Positions 8,482-17,663 are shown, counted from the stretch's first letter. The stretch: 64,000 nt of DNA from JAAYTL01 sp031460505 (GCA_031460505.1 JAVKTT010000001.1:310001-374000), one strand, 5' to 3'. The notes: generated by a model from the sequence alone, not told the origin. A program made the numbers and translations.

Positions 8482-9591
8482 TTAACTTATAATAATATCT
8501 ACTATCCTTTTAGCAGCATTTCCATCGCCATAAGGATTTACAGATTTCGCCATCTTGTCGTATTCATCATTGTTTGATAGTAATAAATCCATATTTTCAT
8601 ATATATTACTATATTCTGTACCTACTAACTTAGCAGTACCTGCCTCCACACCCTCAGGTCTTTCAGTCTCTTCTCTCACAACTAGTACTGGCTTTCCAAG
8701 GGTAGGTGCTTCTTCTTGCAATCCTCCTGAATCTGTAACTACAAGATGCACTTTATTCATCAAATTTGTAAATGGCTCATAATCTAAAGGTTCAATTAGA
8801 TGAATCCTTGGATTATTACCTAGAATTTCATTGGCAATATTTCTTACCTTTGGATTTAAATGGATTGGAAAAACTACGACCGTGTCTTCGTACTTTTCTA
8901 CTATATCCCTTACTGCTGAAAATATATTTTCCATTGGTTTTCCTATGTTCTCTCTTCTATGAGATGTCATTAGTATTACTCTGTTATTTTCATAATCCAA
9001 AGTATTTAATAACCTTAAATCAAATTCATAATCATCTTTTATAACATATTTTAGAGCATCAATTACAGTGTTTCCTGTTATGTATATTTTGTCCTCAGAA
9101 TAATTTTCTTTTATTAGGTTATCTTTATTCCTAATAGTTGGTGCAAAGTGATACTCAGTAAGTATCCCCGTAAGCATCCTATTTGCCTCCTCTGGATATG
9201 GAGAATGAATATTTCCTGATCTTAGTCCAGCCTCAACATGTCCAACTTTTACTCCTTGATAAAAGGCTGCTAGTGCTCCTGAAAAAACAGTAGTAGTATC
9301 TCCCTGAACAAGTAATACATCCGGTTTTTCCTTAAGTATTACTTCCTCTAAGCCCTCTAACGCTCGAGTAGTTATCTTGGTTAAGGTTTGGCCAGGTTCA
9401 AATATATTTAAATCATAATCAGGTTTAATATCAAATATATTTAATACTTGGTCTAGCATTTCACGGTGTTGAGCTGTGATACATGTAACACTTTCTATAT
9501 TATCCCTTTTTTCTAATTCCTTAATAATCGGTGCCATTTTGATACCTTCAGGCCTTGTGCCAAATACGGTCATTACCTTCAATTTCTCCAT
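8482..9591 (-). CDS. wecB: UDP-N-acetylglucosamine 2-epimerase (non-hydrolysing)
   Basis: Interconverts UDP-GlcNAc and UDP-ManNAc in the cytoplasm, which supplies ManNAc for wall teichoic acid or secondary cell-wall polymers. 369 residues, full length. Seen: the N-terminal FGTRPEGIKMAPI, QGDTTTV, HVEAGLRSG and PEEANR segments with the acidic catalytic residues, TSHRREN with the catalytic His, and the UDP-binding VTDSGGLQEEAPTLGKP. The start ATG follows AAGAGGTGG. Stands directly downstream of tagO, whose product starts the same lipid-linked pathway. Also called mnaA in Gram-positives. Confidence 0.95.
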   Translation of the reverse strand: MEKLKVMTVFGTRPEGIKMAPIIKELEKRDNIESVTCITAQHREMLDQVLNIFDIKPDYDLNIFEPGQTLTKITTRALEGLEEVILKEKPDVLLVQGDTTTVFSGALAAFYQGVKVGHVEAGLRSGNIHSPYPEEANRMLTGILTEYHFAPTIRNKDNLIKENYSEDKIYITGNTVIDALKYVIKDDYEFDLRLLNTLDYENNRVILMTSHRRENIGKPMENIFSAVRDIVEKYEDTVVVFPIHLNPKVRNIANEILGNNPRIHLIEPLDYEPFTNLMNKVHLVVTDSGGLQEEAPTLGKPVLVVREETERPEGVEAGTAKLVGTEYSNIYENMDLLLSNNDEYDKMAKSVNPYGDGNAAKRIVDIIIS

Positions 9592-9602
9592 AAAACCACC
9601 TC

Positions 9603-10631
9603 TTATTTTTTCTTATTGGTAAACATTCCTAGTCTAAATGCAAAAATAATTGCTGCTGCAAATAACATTACTGATAGATAGACTGCTTGTTTACTGTTAG
9701 CTTTGGCTACTATTACTGCAAAGGCTCCAAACACAGCTGAAAGTCCATATAATATAAGTACAGTTTGCTTTTGTGAAAAACCCTTGTCTAATAATCTATG
9801 ATGTAAATGTCCTTTATCTGCAGTTGCTACAGATTGACCACTTAATAATCTTCTAAATATGGCAAATGTAGTATCAAATATAGGTACACCTAATATAAGT
9901 ATAGGTACTACAACTGCTATAGTAGCTACAGACTTCATAACTCCTTCAATTGAAATTGCAGCTAGCATAAAACCTAATAGCAATGCCCCCGTATCACCCA
10001 TGAATATCTTTGCAGGGTTGAAATTATAAGGTAAAAAACCTAAACAAGCACCTGCAACTACCGCTGATAATATGGTTACATTACTTTGACCGAATTTTTC
10101 AGCTACTAGCATTAGTGAAAAACTTGATATCATTGCTACTCCACATGCTAAACCATCTAATCCGTCAATTAAATTAATTGTATTAGTAATACCCACAATC
10201 CAAAACAAAGTAATTGGTATAGAGAACCATTTCAGATATAAAAGGACATAGTCAGGTGAAAAAGGATTGGTAACAAAATCAACTTTTACATCTCCCATAA
10301 TAAGTACCAATCCTGCTATTCCTTGAAATAATAGTTTTAATTTAGGACTCATACCTTTTATATCGTCAATAATACCAGAAATCAATATTATAGTAGCTCC
10401 AATTAATATTGAAATAAGAGTTCTTTCCATGGGCAAGAATATCAATGCTGATGTAACTACTCCAATATAAATAGCCAAGCCACCCATTAGTGGCATTGGT
10501 TTATTATGAATTCTTCTTTCATCTTTAGGTACATCTATAGCCCCAACTTTAACTGCAATTTTCTTTACAAGAGGTGTAGTTATTAGAGAAATTAATACTG
10601 CTACTAAAAACGGAATGATATAACTTTCCAT
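9603..10631 (-). CDS. tagO: Undecaprenyl-phosphate GlcNAc-1-phosphate transferase (TagO/WecA family)
   Basis: An integral membrane enzyme, 342 residues and about ten helices, that attaches GlcNAc-1-P from UDP-GlcNAc to undecaprenyl phosphate to start wall glycopolymer synthesis. Seen: GGLAIYIG near the N-terminus, the Mg-binding GIIDDIKG, NLIDGLDGLACG, FMGDTGALLLG, and the cytosolic HLHHRLLDKG motif specific to the WecA/TagO branch. In an SLH-protein producer the likely product is the polymer that SLH domains bind (inference). Twelve bases upstream of wecB. Confidence 0.92.
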   Translation of the reverse strand: MESYIIPFLVAVLISLITTPLVKKIAVKVGAIDVPKDERRIHNKPMPLMGGLAIYIGVVTSALIFLPMERTLISILIGATIILISGIIDDIKGMSPKLKLLFQGIAGLVLIMGDVKVDFVTNPFSPDYVLLYLKWFSIPITLFWIVGITNTINLIDGLDGLACGVAMISSFSLMLVAEKFGQSNVTILSAVVAGACLGFLPYNFNPAKIFMGDTGALLLGFMLAAISIEGVMKSVATIAVVVPILILGVPIFDTTFAIFRRLLSGQSVATADKGHLHHRLLDKGFSQKQTVLILYGLSAVFGAFAVIVAKANSKQAVYLSVMLFAAAIIFAFRLGMFTNKKK

Positions 10632-10652
10632 GAAAACTTCTCTCCTTATTAA

Positions 10653-11282
10653 CTATTTTGTGCCAAACAATCTGTCTCCAGCATCACCAAGGCCTGGAAC
10701 AATATATGCATGTTCATTAAGTTTTTCGTCAATATTTCCAACATATATATCTACATCTGGATGAGCTTCTTGTAGAGCTTTGATTCCTTCTGGAGCAGCT
10801 ATTAAACATACAAACTTAATATGTGAAGCTCCTCTGTTTTTTAATAAATCTATAGCTGCTATTGCTGATACACCTGTAGCTAGCATAGGATCTAGTACTA
10901 TCAAAATTCTTTCATCTATATCTTGAGGTAATTTACAATAATACTCTACAGACTTTAGAGTCTCTGGATCTCTATATAGGCCTATATGTCCAACTTTTGC
11001 AGCCGGTAATAGGCTAAGCATACCGTCCACCATACCAAGACCTGCTCTTAATATAGGTACAATTCCTACTTTTTTTCCTGCAATAACTTGTGATTTCATC
11101 GTTGTTACAGGTGTTTCTATTTCTATTTCTTCTAATTCAAAGTCCCTTGTAACTTCATAACCCATTAGCATTGCTAACTCAGATACTAGCTCTCTAAATT
11201 CTTTGGAACCAGTGTTTTTATCTCTAATAAATGTCAGTTTATGTTTTATTAAAGGATGATCCATTTCAAAAACTTTACTCAT
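10653..11282 (-). CDS. upp: Uracil phosphoribosyltransferase
   Basis: Pyrimidine salvage: uracil + PRPP to UMP + PPi. 209 residues. Seen: the MSKVFEMDHPLIKHKLTFIRD opening, VPILRAGLGMVDG, the PRPP loop VLDPMLATGVSA, and the uracil-binding C-terminus YIVPGLGDAGDRLFGT. The frame stays open five codons upstream, but the GGGGG ribosome site lies inside that extension and sits eight bases before the ATG at 11282, which also matches the family N-terminus. Part of the rpiB-upp-tagO-wecB run. Confidence 0.96.
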   Translation of the reverse strand: MSKVFEMDHPLIKHKLTFIRDKNTGSKEFRELVSELAMLMGYEVTRDFELEEIEIETPVTTMKSQVIAGKKVGIVPILRAGLGMVDGMLSLLPAAKVGHIGLYRDPETLKSVEYYCKLPQDIDERILIVLDPMLATGVSAIAAIDLLKNRGASHIKFVCLIAAPEGIKALQEAHPDVDIYVGNIDEKLNEHAYIVPGLGDAGDRLFGTK

Positions 11283-11330
11283 ATACATAACCCCCATACA
11301 AAATTTTACTATTAAAAATTATACCATACA

Positions 11331-11768
11331 TTAGCAGGTAATATCATCAATTTTATTAATTCTTCTTTCGTGTCTTCCGCCTTCAAACTCTGACTCTAAA
11401 AATGTCTTTACAATATCTAAGGCTAATCCAACACCGACAACTCTTCCACCTAGGGCAAGTATATTTGCATTATTATGCTCTCTACTCATTCTAGCAGAGA
11501 AAGTATCTGTACAAAGTGCACATCTAATACCTTTAATTCTATTTGCAGTTATTGAAATTCCAATACCTGTTCCACATATCAAAATCCCTCTATCTACTTC
11601 TTTATTTAAAACAGCATCTGCTACTTTCTTTCCAAAGTCTGGATAGTCAACAGAATCTAGAGAATTGGTTCCATAATCAATAAACTCAATTCCTTGTTCA
11701 GTTAAATATTCCTTTATACTCTCTTTTAATTCATAACCACCATGGTCACTACCTATACCTATAATCAT
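11331..11768 (-). CDS. rpiB: Ribose-5-phosphate isomerase B
   Basis: Interconverts ribose 5-phosphate and ribulose 5-phosphate (pentose phosphate pathway). 145 residues, typical of RpiB/LacAB. Seen: GSDHGGYELK at the N-terminus, the catalytic Cys in GILICGTGIGISI (about residue 66), and REHNNANILALGGRV with the conserved His. No rpiA is seen in the window. The downstream ara operon feeds the same pool through xylulose 5-phosphate. Confidence 0.95.
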   Translation of the reverse strand: MIIGIGSDHGGYELKESIKEYLTEQGIEFIDYGTNSLDSVDYPDFGKKVADAVLNKEVDRGILICGTGIGISITANRIKGIRCALCTDTFSARMSREHNNANILALGGRVVGVGLALDIVKTFLESEFEGGRHERRINKIDDITC

Positions 11769-11786
11769 TATTTTTCCTCCTTTTGC

Positions 11787-12221
11787 TTACCATTTAATAT
11801 TCTTTAATGCTCTTAAAATCTCATCTCTTGCTATTTCATAATTGTGTAGATCTCGTCCAAAAGGATCAGCTATGTCCTCATCTTCATTAAATGCATATTC
11901 TTTTAACATAAACACCTTATCTCTTATTTGAGGGTAGTTTACGATTAAATTTTCCTTATGGGATTTAGACATAGTTAATATCAAATCTGCTCCATTAACA
12001 AGTTCTTTGTTTATTGATTGAGATTTGTGATTTGATATATCAATACCTATCCCTTCTAAAGCCAATCTTGCACCATTAGATGCTTCATCTCCATCAAATG
12101 CAAATACACCAGCAGACTGTACCTCTATGCTAAGCTTATTTTTCTTAACAATATCTTTTAATATGCCTTCAGCCATTGGGCTTCTACAGGTATTACCTGT
12201 ACATATGAATAAAACCTTCAC
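11787..12221 (-). CDS. ywlE: Low-molecular-weight phosphatase, likely protein-arginine phosphatase
   Basis: 144 residues with the CX5R phosphate loop at the extreme N-terminus: Cys7, Cys12, Arg13, Ser14, and the general acid Asp119 in ADPFG. Residue 11 is Thr (CTGNTCRS). In characterised B. subtilis YwlE this Thr selects phospho-arginine, whereas tyrosine-specific relatives have Ile there (known family). I therefore infer a protein-arginine phosphatase opposing McsB-type kinases; no mcsB is in the window to confirm it. Directly follows ywlC as in Bacillus. Confidence 0.88.
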   Translation of the reverse strand: MKVLFICTGNTCRSPMAEGILKDIVKKNKLSIEVQSAGVFAFDGDEASNGARLALEGIGIDISNHKSQSINKELVNGADLILTMSKSHKENLIVNYPQIRDKVFMLKEYAFNEDEDIADPFGRDLHNYEIARDEILRALKNIKW

Positions 12222-12232
12222 TTCATCACCTC

Positions 12233-13276
12233 TTAGAGTTTTATAACCTTACTACTTGCAGCCTTGACCATTCTATTCATTATAGCCATTCCTATATTAT
12301 CAAAACTTACTCCCTCAGCTAAAATAATATCAACTTTCATTTCATCAAAAGATCTTAAGGTATCAAATAGATTATGTGCTATTGTTTCTCTTTTTAGTCT
12401 AGAACCTGATACTAAAATCTCTCCGTGACTATATCTATCCTTAGTCTCTTCAGTAGCCATAATACCAACTTTTTTACCCTCATCAAGGAATTTTTTCGAG
12501 TCTTTTATTATTTCTTCAACAATTTTTTCCACATCTCCAGTATACAGAATCATTTCTGCATTTGGAGCATAATGTCTATATTTTTGTCCTGGAGATTTTG
12601 GTGCCTTATTTTTATTGGTGATGCTTTCATCTTGGACTACATTGGGGATAATTCCTCTTAAATCTTCTAAAGTTATACCACCAGGTCTAAGAATAGTTGG
12701 GGTTTCTGTTGATAAATCTAATACTGTTGACTCAAGTCCAACACCTGTATCTCCACCATCGATTATCATTTCTATTTTATCCATCATATCTTCAATAACG
12801 TGAATTCCCTTAGTAGGGCTTGGTTTACCTGAAAGATTTGCTGATGGTGCTGCAATTGGTACTTTAGACTCCCATATGAGTTTGCTAGCTATAGGATGAT
12901 CCGGCATTCTAATAGCTACAGTATCAAGACCTGCAGTAATTATATTAGGTATTATCTCACTCTTCTTAAATATTATAGTCAATGGACCTGGCCAAAATCT
13001 TTCCATACAATCATAGGCTAATTCAGGTATCTCTTCAACTAATGGCTGTAGTTCTTCCACTGAACTTATATGTAATATTAGTGGATTGTCACTTGGTCTA
13101 CCTTTAGCTTTATATATATTCTTAACAGCTTCTTCATCTAAGCCATTTGCACCAAGACCATAAACTGTCTCAGTAGGAAAAGCGACTATTCCTCCTGCTT
13201 TAATCACATTTGCCGCTTCACTAATAAGGCTATCATCTATATTTTTTTCGTCCAATTTTATTATTTTAGTATTCAT
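12233..13276 (-). CDS. ywlC: L-threonylcarbamoyladenylate synthase (Sua5/YwlC)
   Basis: Makes threonylcarbamoyl-AMP from threonine, bicarbonate and ATP, the precursor for t6A at position 37 of ANN-decoding tRNAs. 347 residues: YrdC-like domain in residues 1-200 with KAKGRPSDNPL and the SANLSGKPSPT stretch, then the Sua5 C-terminal domain after the linker SPGQKYRHYAP. I start at the ATG at 13276, preceded by GGAGTG at eight bases; the ATG five codons earlier has no well-placed site. It follows prfA by a short gap that holds a hairpin. Confidence 0.93.
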   Translation of the reverse strand: MNTKIIKLDEKNIDDSLISEAANVIKAGGIVAFPTETVYGLGANGLDEEAVKNIYKAKGRPSDNPLILHISSVEELQPLVEEIPELAYDCMERFWPGPLTIIFKKSEIIPNIITAGLDTVAIRMPDHPIASKLIWESKVPIAAPSANLSGKPSPTKGIHVIEDMMDKIEMIIDGGDTGVGLESTVLDLSTETPTILRPGGITLEDLRGIIPNVVQDESITNKNKAPKSPGQKYRHYAPNAEMILYTGDVEKIVEEIIKDSKKFLDEGKKVGIMATEETKDRYSHGEILVSGSRLKRETIAHNLFDTLRSFDEMKVDIILAEGVSFDNIGMAIMNRMVKAASSKVIKL

Positions 13277-13296
13277 TTTATCACTCCACATAATTA

Positions 13297-13316
13297 AAGA
13301 GGAGTTCCCTCCTCTT
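13297..13316 (-). other. Hairpin with GGAA loop across the prfA stop codon
   Basis: AAGAGGAG-GGAA-CTCCTCTT is a perfect 8-bp stem with a GNRA-type tetraloop. It begins at the prfA stop codon and ends shortly before ywlC. There is no T run, so an RNA processing or stability element is more likely than a terminator. Confidence 0.5.
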
Positions 13317-14379
13317 ATTGTGCTCTTAATTTTTCAGCTTGATCAGTAGTAACAAGATTATCTATTAACTCGTCAAGTTCTCCTTCTAATATCTGGCTTA
13401 ATTTATGAAGAGTTAGGTTTATTCTATGATCAGTTACTCTACCTTGTGGGAAGTTATAAGTTCTGATTCTTTCAGATCTATCACCTGTACCTACTTGCCC
13501 TTTTCTTTCTTGTGCAATTTCTGCTGCTTGTTCACTTAACATTTGATCATATATTCTAGTTTTTAATATCTTCATTGCTTTTTCTCTATTTTTGATTTGA
13601 CTTCTCTCATCTTGACAAGCAACTACTACACCTGTAGGTAAATGTGTAATTCTTACTGCAGAGTCTGTTGTATTTACGTGCTGTCCACCTGCACCAGAAG
13701 ATCTATATATATCTATTTTTAAATCAGTATCATTAATTTGAATATCCACATCTTCAGCCTCTGGCAGCACAGCTACAGTTACAGTTGATGTATGAATTCT
13801 ACCACTAGCCTCTGTGTCAGGTACTCTTTGTACTCTGTGAACACCTGATTCATATTTTAATCGACTATATGCACCTTTACCTTTAATCATAAATATAACT
13901 TCTTTGTATCCACCAATACCTATTTCATTGGTACTCATAACTTCAATTTTCCATCTTTCTTTTTCTGCATACCTACTATACATTCTAAATAGATCCCCAG
14001 CAAATAAAGCTGCTTCGTCACCACCAGCTCCGCCTCTAATTTCTACGATTACGTTTTTGTGGTCATTTGGATCTTTTGGAATAAGTAATATTTTTAATTC
14101 TTCTTCTACTTTTGCAATATTCTCTTCTAGTTCTTTAATCTCTTCTTTTACCATATCCTTCATTTCATCATCAAGTTTTTCATGAAGCATTTCTTTGGCT
14201 TCTTCTAGTTGTTCTATACTAGTTGAGTATTCCTTATATTTTGTAACTATAGGCTCAAGGTCTGATATTTCTTTCATTACCTTTTGATACTCAGCCATAT
14301 CATTGACTAGATTTGGATCCATTGTCCTTTCAGTCAATTCTTTATATTTTTTCTCAGTAAAATCTAACTTTTCTAACAT
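13315..14379 (-). CDS. prfA: Peptide chain release factor 1
   Basis: Recognises UAA and UAG in the ribosomal A site and triggers peptide release. 354 residues. The GGQ motif is at residues 231-233 (GAGGQHVNTT) and the stop-codon-reading tripeptide is PDT at residues 187-189 followed by EASGRIHTST, the RF1 type rather than the SPF of RF2. The N-terminal coiled-coil domain covers residues 1-105. RF1 activity needs methylation of the GGQ glutamine by PrmC, encoded upstream in the same run but separated by two transporter genes. Confidence 0.98.
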   Translation of the reverse strand: MLEKLDFTEKKYKELTERTMDPNLVNDMAEYQKVMKEISDLEPIVTKYKEYSTSIEQLEEAKEMLHEKLDDEMKDMVKEEIKELEENIAKVEEELKILLIPKDPNDHKNVIVEIRGGAGGDEAALFAGDLFRMYSRYAEKERWKIEVMSTNEIGIGGYKEVIFMIKGKGAYSRLKYESGVHRVQRVPDTEASGRIHTSTVTVAVLPEAEDVDIQINDTDLKIDIYRSSGAGGQHVNTTDSAVRITHLPTGVVVACQDERSQIKNREKAMKILKTRIYDQMLSEQAAEIAQERKGQVGTGDRSERIRTYNFPQGRVTDHRINLTLHKLSQILEGELDELIDNLVTTDQAEKLRAQ

Positions 14380-14405
14380 ACAAAACCCCCTACATTTGTT
14401 ATAAA

Positions 14406-14960
14406 TTATTCCTCTTTTTTATCATTACTATTTTGAATTCTTATTTTATTTATTGTAATTGATATTATCACACCTAAAATAATCATAAATATTGGATTTA
14501 TATCCATAAATGCAATTATTAAAGTTGTGCCTAATGCCAAAACAAGCTGCATATAATTAAAATGTGATTTGCGAACTAGACTATATATTGCTGATATGAT
14601 CAATGCCACAACTGCTGGTCTAATTCCTAAAAATATCTTCTGGATAATAATATTATCATTAAATTGATAGAAGAACATTGCAATCAACAAGATAATAATA
14701 AATGACGGCATTATAGTACCTAATGCAGATACAACTGCACCTTTAAAACCTTTGATCTTGTACCCTACATAAATACTAGTATTTACTGCTATAGGTCCAG
14801 GTGAAGATTGAGCTATAGAAATAATATCTATAAAATCTTCATCTTTTATCCAGCTTTTATTATTTACAATTTCCTGCTGTATAATAGGAATCATAGCAAA
14901 TCCTCCACCAAAGGTAAATGCTCCTATCTTGAAAAATATACTAAACATTTCCCATAGCAT
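14406..14960 (-). CDS. Chromate transporter family, short-chain subunit (first of pair)
   Basis: 184 residues, about five to six membrane helices, one half of a split CHR transporter. Seen: FKIGAFTFGGGFAMIPIIQQEIV near the N-terminus, the SPGPIAVNTSIYVGYKIKG motif and the GIRPAVVALI segment, all characteristic of ChrA. Two adjacent short proteins of opposite topology form the unit in Firmicutes. Family members export chromate, but here the substrate is unproven. Thirteen bases separate it from its partner. Confidence 0.85.
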   Translation of the reverse strand: MLWEMFSIFFKIGAFTFGGGFAMIPIIQQEIVNNKSWIKDEDFIDIISIAQSSPGPIAVNTSIYVGYKIKGFKGAVVSALGTIMPSFIIILLIAMFFYQFNDNIIIQKIFLGIRPAVVALIISAIYSLVRKSHFNYMQLVLALGTTLIIAFMDINPIFMIILGVIISITINKIRIQNSNDKKEE

Positions 14961-14973
14961 GAAGCTCCCCTCC

Positions 14974-15495
14974 TCAATACAGAATTACTCCTAAAATTCC
15001 TGCTATTATTATGGCTAGTATTGCATTTAACTTCTTTATAGAAACTAGAAAAAATATTAATATAGCTATAAGAACTGATTTGATATCTACGAAACTTGTT
15101 CTCCCTACAGTAATTGCAGCTGCTGCTATAAGTCCTAATACAACAGGTCTTAATCCTTTAAGTACCCAGCTTACATATGGTGAGTTTTTAAATCTACTTA
15201 TAGATTTAAATATCAAAGTTACCACTATAAACGAAGGCAATACTACTGCAAATGTAGAGAAAAATGCACCTAAAATTCCAGCTACTCTATAACCTAGAAA
15301 TGTAGCTGAATTTATAGCTATAGGTCCTGGTGTCATTTCAGATATAGCTAAGATATCTATAAAATCCGTAGTACTAATCCATTGGTGTTTTTCAACAAGC
15401 TCCTTTTCTAGAAGAGGTAACATTGCATAGCCTCCACCAAAACTAAAAGCTCCTATCTTAAAGAAAGAAATAAATAGTTGCAATAATAAACTCAT
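14974..15495 (-). CDS. Chromate transporter family, short-chain subunit (second of pair)
   Basis: 173 residues, the partner of the neighbouring gene, with the same layout: SFGGGYAMLPLLEKELVEK, TPGPIAINSATFLGYRV and GLRPVVLGLIAAAAI. Together the two proteins equal one long-chain ChrA. The pair sits between prmC and prfA, which are usually neighbours, so it looks like an insertion into that run. Codon use and AT content do not obviously differ from the surroundings. Confidence 0.85.
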   Translation of the reverse strand: MSLLLQLFISFFKIGAFSFGGGYAMLPLLEKELVEKHQWISTTDFIDILAISEMTPGPIAINSATFLGYRVAGILGAFFSTFAVVLPSFIVVTLIFKSISRFKNSPYVSWVLKGLRPVVLGLIAAAAITVGRTSFVDIKSVLIAILIFFLVSIKKLNAILAIIIAGILGVILY

Positions 15496-15506
15496 TTTAC
15501 TCTCCT

Positions 15507-16361
15507 TTATAATTTAAAACCGTAGACAACTCTATCATGACCTTGATAATCTTTCAATACAGAAATATTACTAAAGCCTTCTTTATTTAATATACCCATA
15601 ACTTCTGAACTTTGATCAAAACCAATCTCATAAATTAACATTCCATTTGTATATAAATAATCTTTGGCTTCTTCAGTAATTCTTCTATAGAAATCTAAAC
15701 CATCTACTCCACCATCTAAAGCTGTTATAGGTTCATGGTTTTTTACTTCAATTTGTAGTTCTTCTATATCACTGGTTTTTATATAGGGAGGATTAGAAAC
15801 AATTATATGAAATTTTTCATCAACATTGTTTTTTTCTAAGGCCTCAAATAAATCTCCTTGGTAAAAGGTGGCATTTTCTATATTAAGTTTATCTTTGTTT
15901 ATATTTGAAACTTTTATTGGTGTATCCTCTATATCTATTCCATAAACTTTTGTGTTTGGACAATTTTTAGCAATGCTTAGTGATATTGCTCCACTTCCTA
16001 CTCCAATATCCAATACATTTAAATTCTTGTCTTTATCTATATTATCTATGATAAATTCCACTAAAACTTCTGTATCAGGTCTAGGTATAAGAACTCCCTC
16101 TTCAACATAAAAGCTAAGTCCCATAAATTCCTCTACATTTAATAGATATTGGAGTGGGTGACCCTCTGCCCTTTTATTCATTATATCAAAGAATCTATTC
16201 TCTATAAACTGATTTACTTCTTCATTTCCATGAATATATATATAAGATTTATCTACTTTTAGTAATTGTGATAAAACTAGTATAGACTCTAAACGTGGAT
16301 TAGAATATTTTCTTTCCTTTATTAGAGTCATACCTTTTGAAATTATTTCATTTATTACCAC
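15507..16361 (-). CDS. prmC: Release factor glutamine N5-methyltransferase
   Basis: Methylates the glutamine of the GGQ motif of RF1 and RF2 with S-adenosylmethionine. 284 residues. N-terminal helical domain (1-75), SAM-binding DIGVGSGAI at residues 118-126, and the catalytic NPPY at 190-193. The start is GTG, overlapping the last codons of yqhQ, which indicates translational coupling. Its substrate gene prfA is three genes downstream. Confidence 0.96.
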   Translation of the reverse strand: MVINEIISKGMTLIKERKYSNPRLESILVLSQLLKVDKSYIYIHGNEEVNQFIENRFFDIMNKRAEGHPLQYLLNVEEFMGLSFYVEEGVLIPRPDTEVLVEFIIDNIDKDKNLNVLDIGVGSGAISLSIAKNCPNTKVYGIDIEDTPIKVSNINKDKLNIENATFYQGDLFEALEKNNVDEKFHIIVSNPPYIKTSDIEELQIEVKNHEPITALDGGVDGLDFYRRITEEAKDYLYTNGMLIYEIGFDQSSEVMGILNKEGFSNISVLKDYQGHDRVVYGFKL

Positions 16362-17305
16362 TTGTCTTCCTCCCTACTCTCAGGTATTACAGCTTTGAGA
16401 GCAGCAATTGCAACTTCTATCTGTTCGTCATCTGGTTCCTTTACAGTAGCATATTTTTGAACCATTAATCCAGGATAAGATAGTACATAGCAGAATTTAG
16501 AACTACTTCTACCGATAATTCTATTTATTTCGTATGAAACACCTGCTATTATTGGAAACATAAGAATTCTGATCATTATCCTTTGCAAAGGATTTGGCCA
16601 ACCGAAGAAGGATAAAAGGAAGATACTTACAATCATTACCATAAACAAAAAGCTGGTGCCACATCTCCCATGTAATATAGGAAACTTCTTCACATTTTCC
16701 ACTGTAAGTTCAAGTTCATTTTCATAACAATGAATTGATTTGTGTTCAGCACCATGATATTCGAACACTCTTCTAATATCGTCGAGTTTTGATATCCAGA
16801 TAACATATATGAAGAATATAACAACCCTTATTAAACCTTCTATTAAGTTTAATACTATATGATTATCAACTATTTTACCGAATAAACTAGCTAAAAGGTT
16901 TGGCAATATCATAAAAATCCCAAGAGCTAAAACAACTGAAGATATGACAGCAAACACCATCTCAGCCTCTTCAGCCTTATCTTTGAATATCTTTTGAGTC
17001 CAGCTTTCCTTAGTCTGATTCGATTCTTCTTCTTCATAGAATTCAGCCGAATACATTAACTCTTTAACTCCAATCATCATGGATTCAACAATACCTACTA
17101 TACCTCTAATAAATGGTAGTCTAAAAATTCCATATCTCATACCTAGTGTATTTAAATCTTCTGTTTTTAGGGTTATATCTCCATCAGGCTTTCTGACGGC
17201 AGTGGCAATAGATTTTGGTCCTCTCATCATAACACCTTCGATAAGAGCTTGACCTCCTATGGAGGTTTTATGTTTAGGATTTATATTTGATTTATCTTTT
17301 TTCAT
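16355..17305 (-). CDS. yqhQ: DUF1385 membrane protein (YqhQ-like)
   Basis: 316 residues, a family with no established function. Seen: the N-terminal IGGQALIEGVMMRGP signature, EYHGAEHKSIHCYE in the middle, HGRCGTSFLF, and four hydrophobic segments between about residues 115 and 260. In many Clostridia it lies between rpmE and prmC, as here. The conserved His and Cys residues suggest a metal-binding or catalytic site (inference). Confidence 0.9.
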   Translation of the reverse strand: MKKDKSNINPKHKTSIGGQALIEGVMMRGPKSIATAVRKPDGDITLKTEDLNTLGMRYGIFRLPFIRGIVGIVESMMIGVKELMYSAEFYEEEESNQTKESWTQKIFKDKAEEAEMVFAVISSVVLALGIFMILPNLLASLFGKIVDNHIVLNLIEGLIRVVIFFIYVIWISKLDDIRRVFEYHGAEHKSIHCYENELELTVENVKKFPILHGRCGTSFLFMVMIVSIFLLSFFGWPNPLQRIMIRILMFPIIAGVSYEINRIIGRSSSKFCYVLSYPGLMVQKYATVKEPDDEQIEVAIAALKAVIPESREEDKW

Positions 17306-17323
17306 TTAACACAACCTCACTAT

Positions 17324-17366
17324 AAAAAAAGGTTAGATGCCGCAGCAACTAACCTAGATTTTTTTG
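17324..17366 (-). terminator. Intrinsic terminator after rpmE
   Basis: On the minus strand AGGTTAG, a 12-base loop, CTAACCT and then TTTTTTTA. It stands between rpmE and yqhQ, so rpmE is probably a single-gene transcript. Confidence 0.8.
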
Positions 17367-17372
17367 AAGAAA

Positions 17373-17573
17373 TTAGTCCATCTTGTATTTCTTCTTGAAT
17401 TTTTCTACACGTCCACCACGTTCCATAAATTTTTGTTTACCAGTAAAAAATGGATGGCACTCCGAACATATTTCTACTCTTAAATCTTCTTTAGTGGAAC
17501 CAGTTTTAAATGTATTTCCACAAGCACATGTAACTGTTGCTTCTACGTAATTTGGATGAATTCCTGCCTTCAT
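17373..17573 (-). CDS. rpmE: Ribosomal protein L31, zinc-binding form
   Basis: 66 residues of the large ribosomal subunit. Four cysteines (C16, C18, C36 and C39) form a zinc ribbon, so this is the C+ form; a C- paralogue used under zinc limitation is not in the window. I start at the ATG at 17573, which has AGAGGTG six bases ahead and gives the family opening MKAGIHPNY; an earlier start would add six unsupported residues. It has its own promoter just after rho and a terminator behind it. Confidence 0.96.
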   Translation of the reverse strand: MKAGIHPNYVEATVTCACGNTFKTGSTKEDLRVEICSECHPFFTGKQKFMERGGRVEKFKKKYKMD

Positions 17574-17634
17574 GTATTTCACCTCTTTCAAAAAATCTCT
17601 ATCTCAATTAAGATATTATCATTTCAACCATTAA

Positions 17635-17663
17635 ATTATAGCATACCTTTTTTTTATAATCAA
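17635..17663 (-). promoter_or_regulatory. Sigma-A type promoter for rpmE
   Basis: TTGATT, a 17-base spacer and TATAAT with an extended TGC in front. The -35 box begins right after the rho stop codon, and the gene start is about 60 bases downstream. Confidence 0.7.
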
